Assembly (NCBI GenBank): GCA_030549335.1
Contig: CM060191.1
Location: forward strand, 2,795,001-2,859,000
Reading direction: 5' to 3'
DNA length: 64,000 bases
DNA from: Pontederia crassipes
Lineage: Eukaryota; Streptophyta; Magnoliopsida; Commelinales; Pontederiaceae
The notes under the pieces were generated by a model. It was not told the DNA's origin. It searched no databases and worked only from the letters and a program-made list of their open reading frames with translations. A program made the translations under genes and the position numbers. Shown in pieces: positions 22,975-35,938 of this stretch (the first letter of the stretch is position 1; every line of letters begins with the position of its first letter).

Positions 22975-23025
22975 CCTTTCTTTCTCCTTCTCTCCCTTAT
23001 TCCAAATTCCTGTTTGGTATGCGTT

Positions 23026-23027
<2 letters not shown>

Positions 23028-23059
<32 letters not shown>
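23028..23059 (+). repeat. Poly(G) tract, 32 nt
   Basis: Thirty-two consecutive G on the plus strand (C on the coding strand of the X8 gene), 54 bp upstream of its ATG, so in its probable 5' UTR or core promoter. Confidence 0.95.
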
Positions 23060-23061
<2 letters not shown>

Positions 23062-24813
23062 ACTGCCCTAAATGAATGAAACCAATGCCTTTACTCACGC
23101 TGCTCTTTGTTATTTTAATCCATCGAGTTCCTATGGATTGGCGTCGATTCTTTCCTTAGCGTGTGCCGAAGAATGTGGATCTATAGCTGCAGCAGGGACA
23201 GCTCGCAGGGTCACATGAGGGAGGAACCTTGTCCTAATCATTACCCTCTCGTGAGTCACAGGTCTGGAATCTGAACTTTGAAGCTCTTAAAGTAAAATCA
23301 GGTGAGATTCGGCAGAGGCTAAAGTTCTAAGTGCTGCTTTATTCTTGTTTGTCAGAAAAAAAAAAGATTGTATTGGTTGCTTCTGCAAGTAAGGATGGAA
23401 TTCTCTGTCCTTCCTTTAGTACCTTTCTGAACAAAGTTGAAAGTTCTCAGTCCAAGGAGAAAACCAATCTGGATAACATGTTTTCTTCCTTTCATTGGAA
23501 TGTCTATGATGTTTAGGGAAGATAAAACTAAGTTGGTGATGTCTGTTTTTTTTTTCTTCTAAGAAAGATGAAATAAAACGATTCGAAAATATATAGTAAT
23601 TGATATGAAAATGAGCCTCTAACAGATTATTACAGCTTACATAAAATCATAATAATATATTATAATTATTCTTTATTAAAACTGAAAAAAAAAGTTCATA
23701 CCACATGCCAATATTCCTAACTCAAGCTATTAAAAATCTAGGTAGGGATCGAGTTCAAGTTTTAAAAAAAAAATCCGAATTGACTGATGTGATTATTTAA
23801 TATTATAGTACATACATAAATTACTCAATGGCAATAAATAATAGAATAATAATTTAAAATTAGTTTAATTGTTATTTATAATTCATTTAAAATAAGTTAA
23901 TATAAAATAAATTAAATTATGATAATCCAGTTTAATTTTTAATATTTCATATATTTTTTGGAATAATGATGCAATCCAAATTCGATAGTAAAAGGGAGGA
24001 AGAGAGAAAACAATATGCTCCTATCGTTTTGTTGAATTTAAGTTGAAGAAAAAATGAGATGACTTTTTTCTTCGTTCTTCTTCGATATTTTACTTTTATT
24101 TCTTCTTCAAATAAAAACAGAAAGAACGGAAAAGGTGTAATTAAAATCAGTTTGCATATTTAATATCATAAACTTAATATATAAATACAAATACGAGAAA
24201 TAAAATTGTCTAATAAATAAATCTTTCTTCTCTTTTCATCTTTTTCCTTCAATTAGGCCCTAAATCTTGAATATCCAACTAAAATCGGATGGAGACCAGA
24301 AGGAAAGTGACCTAATCCCGAGCCGAATTGCTCACCCCTCAACAAGGTGTAGATGTTTATAGTTCAAATGCAGCAACTCATAAGTTAGAATCAATTTTCT
24401 CGGTTTAGCTTGTAGTTATTTGGACTGAATGTTAGAATTAGACAATGTGAGAAGGTATCACAACTATGAATACGAGAAAATTCTGAATTAGGTATTGCCA
24501 AGTTGTTGACAACTAAGGTTATAAATATAATATATTAATTACATCAAAGTTTAATAGCTACATCAAAGTTTCAATAATAAGGAGTAAAAGATTGATTTTT
24601 AAAAAAAAGACACATATTTCATTAAATTAAAAGATGCTTTGCATGGACATAAATTGCCTCTCTTTATTCATCGACATAAATTAAAAGATGTTTTAAAATG
24701 ATATAAACACAAAAATAAATAAAAAGATCATGATGAATTAATGAATTTTGTCCTCACAATGTTTGGCACATGAAAATTGGAGCAAGACTTGTCCAAGTTT
24801 TAAGTTGTTCTGT
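23060..24813. other. AT-rich intergenic, no gene seen
   Basis: Promoter side of the X8 gene, then very AT-rich sequence. No ORF of interest and no clear element boundary. Confidence 0.5.
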
Positions 24814-25231
24814 TTGGGGTGTTCACCGAATCGGGTTCACTCGTGAATCCGATGACTCGACCTCATTCGACTTGGTTTTGGTCAGATCGGATTGGTGGTC
24901 GGGTCTGACCCGACCTGTACTCGACTACGGATTGGATTTTTCCAACTCGAGTCGACCCGATCAACTCAAATTTTATATTTTATAATTTTTTTTATTCAAA
25001 CTTAAGCTTAGATTTGATTTTTTTTTTAATTTGAAATAAAAAATAATATTAAATAGTTAAAAACTTATTTTATGCTTTTAAAATAATATTAAATAATATT
25101 ATTTTTATATTAACTAAAATATAAAAATAATAAGAAAAAATTAAAAAAAATAATCGAATTGAGTTTGATCACATTTAGCCCCCTTGACCTGATCGGGTCG
25201 AATTTGTTTAGCCCGACTCGTGAAAGCCCCA
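24814..25231. mobile_element. Non-autonomous hAT-like element, family B, diverged
   Basis: Left end TTGGGGTGTTCACCGAATCGG; right end read inward TGGGGCTTTCACGAGTCGG. Subterminal GACTCGA / CCCGACC / GGGTCGA motifs, AT-rich middle. Flanked by tgttctgt (24806-24813) and tgttcggt (25232-25239), 7 of 8 matching. Same terminal consensus as 9049-9547. No ORF. Confidence 0.7.
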
Positions 25232-25925
25232 TGTTCGGTCAAACACTTTTCACGTAATCATGACAATAATTAAAATTCTGATCAAAGTTGTCGTATTTTA
25301 GTTCTTGTTAGATCTAAAAGTAAGTCCATATATCTTAATTATAATATTAATATAAGTATATATTTTATTTATTATACATCATAATAAGGATTTAATAATA
25401 AATAATCAATTTTTTATTTTTCTATTTCATAATATTGTAATAAAAAATACAATAATTTTGTCATAGCCATTACTACTTATTATGCGTATTTTATAAATAA
25501 GATTAAATTCAAGTTTTTCATTAGTTTCGTTTTTTTAATTATTATATTATCTCACACATATTTGAAAAAGATCCAGGAATTTAATTAAATTTAATATTTT
25601 TATTTTGTTATTAGTATAATATAAATGTAGCGGGTATTCATTAAATAATAATGTGCAATAATATTATAAAAAATTAAAATAATAAATTATTTCTTTAATT
25701 TTTTACTTTTCATTCAAACATCTCTCATCAACTTTTTAATTCTTAATCATTACATTTTTATTCGAACGTTAAATTTTAATTTATTTTTATCTAATCGATT
25801 AATTTTGAAAAAAAAACTAATAAAAATTTACGTCCAAACGCAATCATAATCATTACATATCAAAATTTTAATTTGACTCTATTTAATATTGCAGACTATT
25901 ATTTTACAGTAAAATTTCAATTCAC
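25232..25925. other. AT-rich intergenic, no gene seen
   Basis: Very AT-rich spacer between two hAT-like elements. Confidence 0.5.
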
Positions 25926-26470
25926 TATGGGTGTAAGAAAAATTCGACCAACTCGAAAAATTCATTCGACCCGAAAAAATCGAACCGAAAAAATAAAAAA
26001 TTAGGGACCCGAATATAATTTAAGGTGGTTTTTACTAAATTAAAATCCACCCGTCAAAATTAGGGTCCCACCCGAAAAAAACCGTAGGCCCGTGGAGCCC
26101 ATTTTTTATTTATGCTTTTTATTTATATAATTAATACATATATTTTTCATTCTTCTATTATAGATATAATGTTTTTTTAATAAAATTTCATACTTTTCTA
26201 TCATATTATCAAACTCTAATTTAATAATTTTAAAATTTTAGCAGTATATTTTATATTTAATATAAAATTAAATTTTTTTTACATTAATTTAAAATTATTA
26301 TATATATTTTTAAAATATAGTTATATAAAAATAGGGTCCCAAAAAAACCATCTAAAAAAACTGACCCGCTAGTGGATGATTTTTATTTTTTCGAAATAAT
26401 TTTAGGATAATTTTTTTTAATTTTAAAGATGGATCAGAAAAATAACGGTTGATTTCTAATTTCACCCATA
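25926..26470. mobile_element. Non-autonomous hAT-like element, TATGGGTG ends (family C)
   Basis: 545 bp starting TATGGGTGTAAG and ending TTTCACCCATA, flanked by caattcac (25918-25925) and caagtcac (26471-26478), 7 of 8 identical. The left subterminal part repeats short CGACC / ACCCGAAAAA-type motifs. AT-rich, non-coding. Confidence 0.75.
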
Positions 26471-26662
26471 CAAGTCACATCATCCAACCAATTAGCCGAG
26501 TTTAAAATTTGGTCCGTAGTCATACAAAAAATTGAGAAAAATAGAACAATCATATGTTATTTTTTTGTAATCTTATGCACACATATATTAATGAAATGGG
26601 TGTGTAAAATTGTCTGCCGGTGCGCCACTTCGCCGTCGTCGTCGCCGTTGCCGTCGTGCACG

Positions 26663-29600
26663 ATGGATCCCATCGCAAGAGGCAAGACCGTTGCACTTCC
26701 ACACCGCCAACGCTTCTTCTTCTCTCCGACGCCGCGGTCTTCTCCTCCTCCCTCCACCTCCACCACCTCATTGTCTCCGGCGCTGCCGTAAACAGATTCG
26801 GTTCCTATCTCGCGTCAAGCAGATCGGCCTATTTCCGTCTCGATTGCACTTTCCCCTCGATATTGGCGTCCACGTCTAATGGCTCGGATCCGGCATCGTG
26901 CGTCGTCCGTGCCTGTCGCTTCCCCTCTCCCCGAACCCGGACGGCCCCGGGATCGCGTCTCCGGAGACCCAGCTCGAGGAACCAATGTTAGTAGGTTTTC
27001 TTGGGGGAAGAAGAGCTCGATTCTTGGCAGCCATCGACGTAGCAATTGCATGTGGGGTGTTCGTGATCGGGCGTCAGAGAATTGTCGCTTCCCATGTTGC
27101 TCGGGGCGGTTCTGGGTTTGCATTGGCTCTGTCCTCCTGCACCGAGGCCTTCCGAGGGGCGCAGCCGAAATTGCAACTGACACTTCGTGTGCTCAAAAAG
27201 CAGGGGATGATCTTGGATGCGCTATTGGGCCTTTCCGCCTTCTTTCTCAATGGCCGAAACCTCTATCACGACCTTGTGGCCGTGGAAGGTATATATGATC
27301 CTTCCCTGTCGACATTGTAAAAGGTCATATGTGAACTGGACCATCAAAACCGGGATTAGAAAAATTTTAAACTTCTCCGACCGAGAGTGGCTGTGATATC
27401 GTTTCTACACGATCATACATGTTCTCAATTTCTTATGTCAACTCTCTGGAGGTTTGGAAGTGGACTGAAGTAAATATACATTTTTTTATATTTTTCAGCA
27501 TGGTATTGTTGAGCATCAAATATCATTCTAGTTCATAACTTACTGATCTTGGTGATTGCTTTTGCACTTAAAGGCAACAGACTATGTGCATTTTATATTT
27601 AATTGAAGAATGAATGAGCGCATCTCTAACCAAAGCAAACTGTTATATATTTGTGTTCCAACCAAATTTCTCAACATTGTCTTTTTCGCTTTCATTTAAT
27701 TCCCTGTATCTGTGTTGTGGATATGTTGGCAACCAGAGAAGTTATATCTCCTTGATTTTGTATGTGTATTTATTGGCTTATTTATGTCTGGCTAATTATT
27801 GTGTACTGTCTCAGGTGGCAATATTGCTACTTACAGAAATAACTCCAAAAAGTATAGCTGCACATAGTGCAACAGAGGTCATTAGGTTTGTCATCAGGTG
27901 AGATAGAGGTGCATGCAGAACAATCTTATTTGTATGCTTTGTGAGCCATTTATAACATCATTTAAAAAAGATCTCATATTTTGCACTTGGGTCAGGCCAG
28001 TTGCATGGATTTCCTTCGTCTTGTATCCAGTTGGAAGGGTTGTAACATTCTTGTCTATGATAATGCTAAAGATGCTGGGACTAAACAGCAGAAGGTCTAC
28101 TTCACTTTGGATCTTATTAGCCTTTTATACATAAAATTTATCATTTGTTTTCTTTATTCTTTTTGAGGAATTTGTTTTCTTTATTTTTATTTTACTATTG
28201 TTTCAAAACTTTCTTTCCACTTCTTTTCTTGATCTGTAATATCTATTATCTTCCCTGTCAATAATATTACCTATGAATCAGCTGTATTTCATTCATTTGT
28301 TGCATAATATATAACATGCTCCCCTATTCCTATTTTGAAGCCTTTTTTGTTGTGCATCTTCATTTATACTTTGGCCCAAACATATTCTTTGTGGCATTTG
28401 TAGTTTTGGATATCCATCCTTGATAATAAAAATTGTTCTGCACAAAGTCAACTGGAAGCTTTTAACCTCAATCACTCTTTATGTCAATTGATGAGCATGC
28501 AGAGAACCTTATGTTACTGAAGATAAATTGAAATTAATGCTGCAAGGCACAGAGCTGAGTGGCACGATAGAGGAAGAACAACAGGTAACATTAATTTAAT
28601 AATTTGTCACACATAATTGTTTGTTAGTTCTCAAAGAAAAATGTTATTTAGTTGTCTGCCATCTATGTATTTCATTTTTTCCCAACATTAATCATGTACC
28701 AAGTTTTGTTCTTTGCTCTTAAAGGTTGACGAGCTAAAACAAGTCACCATGAGAGAGATTGCCTACGCCCACTTATTATGTACCTGGTGAGTTGGACAAA
28801 GAGTGTGGAGATTTAAGACAACTAAAGCATTAGTTGATGTGTAATATATATAAGTTGATTTTAGATTGAAATGAATAGGACAGTAACTATGAGAAAGTGA
28901 TCTTCGAGTTCGTCTTTTTTGTGCCTCATACTGTCCGGTGATGTTGCTTGTAATTTTGGCTTCCTTCAAGTCTCCTTCCTGATTTCCACGTTTTCTTTTT
29001 TTCCCATTTGGGCAAGTTAACTCATCTAGAAATTCTTTTTATGCTTATTTACATCTCCTTCTTTTCTTTGAAATTCAGATTCAATGTATGTGTGGAATCT
29101 ACTAAGAGAGTTTCCCATAAGGCAGGTTCATATGGCTGTAGTCCTGATTGAATATGGTGGAACCATTGGCTTATGTCACTTAATAGTCATTTCAATTTCC
29201 ATATCATTTATAGATTTGGATCTGTTATTTCATATGCAAAATTAAGGTTCTTTCCATGGTTAAGTAGACAAATGGATGTTGGATATCACTTTCAAAGAAA
29301 AGTGTACTGGATATGTTTCTAGCTCTTTAGACATCATATACAGCCAATTTTATATTACGAGTTACCGGACCTATCATGCTGGTTACTGCTTGTGCAGTCT
29401 TTTTTTCCGGTCGCTTGGTCAAGGGACCATATGGTGTCCGAGGCCCGACTAATCGGGCGGGCGCAGTAAATCGATAAACCATGGCTAAGTTGGGGACTCT
29501 GGGAATCAATACCTGCTTACTAGCCCCCGTCAGATCCCAGGACACAACCCCGTTAACCAGTTGTGCCAACCAACTTGGTTGCTTGTGCAGTTTTTGACAC

Positions 29601-32477
29601 TGCTTTCATGTGGACTGCTACATGCTGAAATCATTTGTCTTTCATTTTGCGGCGCTCTTGTCATTTTGTTTTTTTTCCTTCCTCTTTGTGTTACTTAATT
29701 TGATTTATCCATGATCTTTTCTTGGTCAAGTAAGGAGACAAATATCCATGATCTTTTGTTGATGGGCTATCATCCATCCTCGACCGTGAGACAACTCACA
29801 AATTAGCAAATTTTAAATTGCATTCATCCCTCGGCAATTTTAGCCCGAAGCATGGTAGGCTAAGTTGCAACTCTTCATATCAGCATTGCATTTTATTCAA
29901 TATTTCGGGATTGTTTGGACTCTCAAAAGTTAAAAGTGGAGTCATCTCCTTTCATAAGAGGTTCATATTTCGCTTTAGGAGAAAATACTGAATTTTTTCT
30001 CTCCACATTAGTGGGACCTTTATGTCATTCTAATTGCGAAATTCTATTAGTGCAGATTGTGACATTGGAAGATGTTGTTGAAGAAATTGTGGGAGAATTT
30101 TTTTATGAAAATGATTCGAAGGTGAACAATTTGAAGCCTACATTTGGTTGATTTGTGTTTTTTTTAGTTTGGTCTAATGGAAAAGAAATCTCATCCTTTA
30201 TTTTGATTTTTTTTTTTTCATCCTGATGACATTTGCTGCATAGTTTTATAAACCAGTTACTCTGAATGGTCCTTTTAAGTGATAAACATGAGGCCCATAT
30301 GATAGATGGATTAACAAGCTGTAACTTAATCTCATTACATGTGAATTTTCTTTAATCTCATCTCATTACTCTGGTATGCTTTTTCTGTGGTCAGCTTTGG
30401 TAGAAAATCTTCATTTGTTTTGTTTCATACTACTCGGATATTGCAGGAAGAAATCCAGAGGAAAGCCGGCTTTGTAATAATGCAGGATGGGGTCTTCCAT
30501 GATGATACTAATACATCAATTGGGAAGCTTTCCGAAGAAATGAATGTCCCGAGCTTTGTAATATTAATGAAGAAACAAGCTCCTCACTTCTGCAAAGTTG
30601 CATCTTCCCATGATAAAAAAAGAAAAGAAAAAAACTTTTCAATGACATTAGAAGATGAAACTGCATCATTCACTTATAGGTCACTGTAATTCCTACGGAG
30701 ACCTCTTTTTAGTTATTGGCAATTTAATGTATCATTGTTTTCACTGTGCTTCTTTATGAACTGCTAAATATTTGCAGCAATATCTATGGTACTCTTATAG
30801 ATAAATCTCCTATCACTCTTCAGGATCATCTTTTTTCATATTTAGGTGCTTATTCATCCTTCAAGTAATCTGTGATCAACAAATGTGCAGCTTCCAGAAC
30901 AACTAATTTTATGCAAGCCATGTTTCATTAGTTATGCACACCGTTGTACATTGTGTTTACGCTGCACACCCTTGTACATTGTGTTTACTCTCTTTTGACA
31001 GCATTCTGGCATGTCTTGTTTGTTATAGTAAGAATCCTGTTCTTTGGTTGTCTCTCTCTCTATACATATAATATATGTATATATATGACGTGTATTGCCA
31101 TTTTCTTCTGGTATGATGGATATGTAATTCTTAAACTCTTATTCTTTTCATTTACTTGGTCATTCAACATAATAATAATTGGAAGAACATTTGTTTCAAA
31201 AAAAATTATTATCGTTTGAAAAAATAATTGGAAGAACATTGCTAAATTATATATACCCTCAATCTTTCAGGGTCATCAGTATGAAACTGTATGGTTTGTC
31301 TGTGTGTCATTTGGATATATTCCAAAAGAAGGTGAAAACACCATAGTGGTAATGGAGAAAAAAAATCAGGAAGAGAATAATGTGCAGAGTGAATCAACCT
31401 CTTTTAATCATGATGAAAGTGAGAAGCATCGGACTTTTGATCTTCAGGTATTTCTGTAATTTTTTTCCTCGTGGAAAGCATCTTGGTTATTGCCAGACAG
31501 GAATCTTTCAAAGCGTTGTTTACTTCACATTATTGATGTCATGTGGGAACCGTATTGTTTGGCTTTATTTCCTATACGTAATTATCATTTGGTCTGTTTA
31601 TCTGCACAATGGAATCCTTTTTCTTCTTTTTTTGTTGGTTTCAGAATTTTTTCTATCCTGTGGACACTTTTTTTTTGCTGGTTCTCAACAACTATTACTT
31701 CTTGAAGATTTTGTTTACTAGTTAGGTTCTAGTAATTTTCACTATTTAATGCAGTTGTAGCTTAAAGGATTTTCATGAGCAGGAATTATGCATTCATAAA
31801 CATATAATATAGAAAATCTTCCAATGTCTAAAATGACAAATCTGAATAATTACATAGCGGTGAAGTGTCTTACATGAAAGTTCATGCCACAAAAATTATT
31901 GAAACCCTGGGAAATGTCTTTGAATTCGTATTGCATGCCATGTAGTGTCAGTTTTTGTTGCTTACATGTCACAAGTATATGTGGTAATTGGTTCTGCTTG
32001 AAGACAGTTAAAAATGTAGTCTGCTAGATATTGCTGATAAAGCTGTATTCTTTGGTCTCATGAACTGACATTCAAGGAGTAGTGTTAAGAATGAGCCCCT
32101 CTCGTAACCATGTTAAGGCTGTGCCTATCGAATTCTTGAGTTATCTTTCATTTTATTGCATTCTCACTTAATATTTCATGCACTTTCTGTTAGTCATAGT
32201 CTTAGTTTCAAAAGTATGTTTTGTTTTTTGACATGCACTCTGCTTGTTACTTCCATAATCGTATGCTGTAGGTCTGTCCTCCACTGTTTTTCCTTCCCCG
32301 GAATCTTTTAGTTCTTTTGTCTTGATCAATGAGAAATTGGTTATTACATTTACTCTGCAATATGTCTTGATTTTCTAAATGCAGATACTTGAAGCTAATG
32401 AAAGAAAAGTTAGTAGGGTTCAGTTCAAACGGATAAACAAAGAACTTGTAGCACACCTGGAGGCAAGAACCATTTAG
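26663..32477 (+). pseudogene. DUF21/CBS (CNNM-type, chloroplast MGR8/9-like) transporter pseudogene
   Basis: Exon remnants in order match plant DUF21-CBS proteins of the At1g55930/At3g13070 type, which export Mg2+ across chloroplast envelopes. Visible pieces: to 27288 (CGVFVIGRQRIVAS, LRVLKKQGMILDALLGLSAFF), 27815-27897 (VAILLLTEITPKSIAAHSATEV), 27996-28094 (PVAWISFVLYPVGRVVTFLSM), 28503-28584 (EPYVTEDKLKLMLQGTELSG), 28725-28786 (VDELKQVTMREIA), from 29079 (SMYVWNLLREFPIRQVHMAVV), 30056-30121 (IVTLEDVVEEIVGEFF), from 30447 (EEIQRKAGFVIMQDGVFHDD), 31271-31447 (GHQYETVWFVC, GYIPKEGENT) and 32385-32477 to the stop. Lesions: one extra T near 27243 shifts SMAETSITTLWPWK out of frame; no exon for the rest of the first DUF21 segment; the exons for the CBS1 region (DMIENVLEI...) are absent between 28584 and 28725; a frame change near 28770 before PTYYVP; two lost donors. 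The 5' transit-peptide region cannot be read in one frame. Confidence 0.82.
29399..29579 (-). mobile_element. tRNA-derived SINE
   Basis: Minus-strand reading shows a Pol III A box TGGCACAACTGG (29557-29568) and B box GGTATTGATTCCC (29511-29523), a GC-rich body, and an A-rich 3' end (ggaaaaaaag). It is bracketed by a perfect 12-bp direct repeat tgcttgtgcagt at 29387-29398 and 29580-29591, the target duplication of a retrotransposed SINE. Inserted in an intron position of the DUF21 pseudogene. Confidence 0.85.
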
Positions 32478-32790
32478 TATCATAGAGTTGGTGGATGGAG
32501 GAAAATTAGCAGGGGAAGGGCCAGAATTGGTTGAAAGATGATGCAGACATCATGCAGACTGGATTGCTAGTCGTGGATAAAGTTCTCAGTGGCAGTTACA
32601 TCGATCACTGAGGAGAAAGTAGTCACAGTTGTAGTACTCGAGAATAATTACATTTCACCTCCAACGCTTTTCGTTCTTCATACAACCAAAGGAAAAAAAA
32701 CAAAGGAGAAAAAGAAAAGAAACTGACACTAAAAGTTCGAAAAACGTAAAGGAAAATGGAGATGACTGGATAACAAAGTATAGCAGGGTT

Positions 32791-33144
32791 TTACAGGTGC
32801 AGAGAAGTGTCTACGTCCATCTCACTGAAGGTGTTGAATGCATGCACGTCAGAATTATTGGAGCACAAGCTTACGGAGAGGGAGGTCTTGAAGCACCGGG
32901 GATCTGCAGAATCACAGTGCCGCTCTAGTTGAAGGAATGGAGAAGCACGAACAGGCCTGGAAGGAGGACGTATCAAGTCCGGGTGGAAGAACCACCTGGG
33001 CTGCTGGGTGTCAGCTAGCATCTGCAGCAGCTGTTGCTTCTCCTGCCTAATTTCCTTAATTCTCTGCAGCTGTCTGAACCTTTCCTGCAGTAGTGCTATG
33101 GAGGAGAAGATCACTGTTTGGCTTCCGTTGCTCTGCCCTTCCAT
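32791..33144 (-). CDS. Small conserved plant protein of unknown function
   Basis: Single-exon 117-aa ORF starting MEGQSNGSQTVIF at 33144; an upstream in-frame TTG at 33159 is not a start. Features: SSIALLQERFRQLQRIKEIRQEKQQLLQML (~14-43), a probable short coiled coil; a WFFHPDLIRPP motif (~50-60); and an acidic C-terminus ending DVDTSLHL. I recall angiosperm proteins with the same LLQERFRQLQR helix, FFHPEL motif and DVDTSLHL end, all uncharacterised. A good TATA box lies upstream. No transmembrane or signal segment. Adjacent and convergent with the DUF21 pseudogene. Confidence 0.8.
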   Translation of the reverse strand: MEGQSNGSQTVIFSSIALLQERFRQLQRIKEIRQEKQQLLQMLADTQQPRWFFHPDLIRPPSRPVRASPFLQLERHCDSADPRCFKTSLSVSLCSNNSDVHAFNTFSEMDVDTSLHL

Positions 33145-33274
33145 GGGATGATCAATCAATCAAAACTGCTGGAGCCAATGAGGGTTTCTGTCTGTGTGGT
33201 GAAGTGAGGTCGCTATGGAAGTGTTGTTATATTGGAGATTTTTAATTTAGTAGGCCATTTGGAGGAAGGATGTT

Positions 33275-33282
33275 TATTTATA
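33275..33282 (-). promoter_or_regulatory. TATA box of the small conserved gene
   Basis: TATAAATA on the minus strand, about 130 bp upstream of the ATG at 33144, inside CCTATAAATAAAC context. Confidence 0.65.
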
Positions 33283-35906
33283 GGGGAGTAGAAGTTGTCT
33301 CGTTGCTTGCTAACTTATTGGTTTCCTATGCAATTTGTTTTGAATCCGGATGATGTAAAAAAGAAAAAGAGACGGAGAGAGGAGAATCGGCAGAGGAGGT
33401 GCAAAGTCCAAGAAGGCAAATGCTTTTGTGGGTTTCGAAGGAGTTGGGTTTGTTGATTTGTTGCAGAGAGCAAAAGGACCTTTGACAGGGGGGAATAAGG
33501 TCGGGTGGTAGAGTCCAATGATGGGGTGGAGTTACGCATTTGGAGGGGCTTTTCCAAAGAGAATAAACAGGTTCAAGGTGTTGTTGCCCTCGTGGGAGTT
33601 GGTACTTTAACTCTCTCTTCCCTTTGGATCTTGGCTATTTTTATATTTTTTACCAGTCCCTTTTTATTCGCAGGTACCAAACGATACGCGAAGGTAACTA
33701 CTGCAGCAGTGTGCGCGTGTCTTCTAGTCGTGCCCTTCCTTCCTATTTGGACGGCCCGGATTGACCGACAACATCTTACTGTCGCGGTTAATGATCCTAA
33801 GATGTTCAGGTTTTTTTTACTGCTTCCTGTCACTGCTACTGCTGAGGCTGCTCTTCCTATTCCCTTTTCTTTTTAACCCACTTATCACCCTTTCTTTATT
33901 TGTTTATTAATTTAAAGATTGCGTAGCTTTCCAAGTCCTTTGTTTAGGGTAGGGGAGAGAGGGGACAGTGGTTTCGAACGGGGAATAATTATGGGGTTTG
34001 ATGATGTCCTCCTCCCTCTCCACCCCTCTGGAGAAGAGGAGGGGAATTAGGGGCTGCTGCTTCTTTCCTAATTTTTCACGCGTCTCTTCCCCCACTTTAT
34101 CTTGTCCTGGAGCTGTTGGATGGGCATGGCATGCTGTTTGCAAAGCTTCCATGTCTTGTTGGTGGACTGTGAAAAGAGCCATGCTTTTATCCCTATTCCT
34201 GCCTCCATTACATTCCCACCTTCGCTAATCTCAAGGAATTGCCTGCCTTTCACCATCTCCATTAGCTTTCTCCCTTCTCATCGCTTCTGAAAAAGATAAT
34301 ATTTTGAATGCGAACAATAATTCTATCTAGTATCTACTGTGCAAGGCCGATTTGCAGATGATGCCTATATCTTATCCATCAAACAAATGTAAAACCTCTC
34401 CTTCTCGCACACCTAAGTATATCTTATTGAACATTGGACATGCCTTGAGTGGAAGCTTATTACTATTATTTTTCTCTAAAGTGGATATTATAATGGTCTA
34501 ATAGAGGTCGTTATCCAAAAATCTTCACATTGGATTGCTCAGGTGTGGCTGTTATTGAACTCGTGAAAAAATCACATAATCGGATGGTTTACTCGCTGCT
34601 CAGCCTTCGTCCGCGTCATGCGCGTGCAAAATCAAGTAGCTATACCTCAATAAATTTGGAAGGAAAGGTGAAACCTCGCCACGCTGTGACAATGTTAGAT
34701 GGTACCAATTCTTCCCAAATTTTTTTAATTCTTTTATTCCATGCCTTCACCTCGATAATACACCGACAATATTTTTCAGTTAATTTCGGAACATCTTCCT
34801 TTCTGGTTGTTTTTAATTGTCATTTTCCTCGTTTACGTGTGTCTTCTTATTCGACGGTATGCTTTTCCTATTTCTATTTGTGTTATTTCTGGTGTGCAAA
34901 AGGATTAATCTTATAACAGTTGTAAATGCTAACATGCTAAAGAACGTGAAATTACAATGCTGTTCCTTCATCTATGCCCGTGTAGGTGTAACTAACAGCA
35001 GATGCACCACCAAACAAATATTTCTCACCCAACGACCGCTTTCGTGTTCTCGTACACGTTCTTTTATTAGCACTTCATCATCTCGTCGGCATAAATAATT
35101 CACATCTTTTAACTATGTAACACGTCTCCTTGTTAAGGTAGCAGATGTCATATTCTCTCATTTTATAGTTCAACGTTTGTCGGATGTAGTAAAACTTAAG
35201 AATCTATTCATAATCGTGTTAATCCTTATTTCAAATACCTTTCCAGGAGGGAAAATGCATGGTCAAATTCTCTTTTCTGCACCCAAAATTGCTGAAAATT
35301 TAACCATGAAGGATCTCATTTAATTTGTATCACCAGGTGCAATCACTGGAGCATGCACCATTTCCGGATGTCACCTCCACGCAATGGAAAAAGGTTGTAC
35401 AAATACGATATTCCGTGGTAATCCACGTACCACGAAATTCTGCACCACGAGGCTATCAAATGCAGTCATTAACAAGTATCAGCTATCACAAGTGACAAAA
35501 TAGAACTGTTTAATTAAGTAAGCAAATGCACCAAATGTCCAGGAACTAACTTAATAAGCCCATATAGCATGAATGAATAGTGCCCAGTGATGAACCGCTA
35601 GCTCCGGGATAAGATTTTATACGGGCTTCTTTACCCACTATAAAAACGTCACAAGTCTAGTACAAAGATATAAATGAAAATAAACTCATCCTAAGACATC
35701 AACCAATCCACCAGAAATTGATTGACAATATTCTGTGTAATAGTGAACGGAGCCTGATCAGTAGAACAAGTCATGTTATTGTCTTCCATGTCGCGGTCGT
35801 TCAATATTGAGTGCTAATGCCACAAACCTATCGAGCTATGATTATTTAATTCCACAAACCTTAATACTCAATGTTTGTGTATTATAGTTCAAATCGGTAT
35901 ATATAC

Positions 35907-35938
<32 letters not shown>

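Noticed and set aside
26550-26771. Minus-strand ORFs at the 5' end of the DUF21 pseudogene
   Set aside because: GC-rich shadows of the transit-peptide region; no conserved features.
29511-29568. tRNA gene suggested by A and B boxes
   Set aside because: No cloverleaf can be completed, and the perfect 12-bp flanking duplication and A tail mark a SINE.
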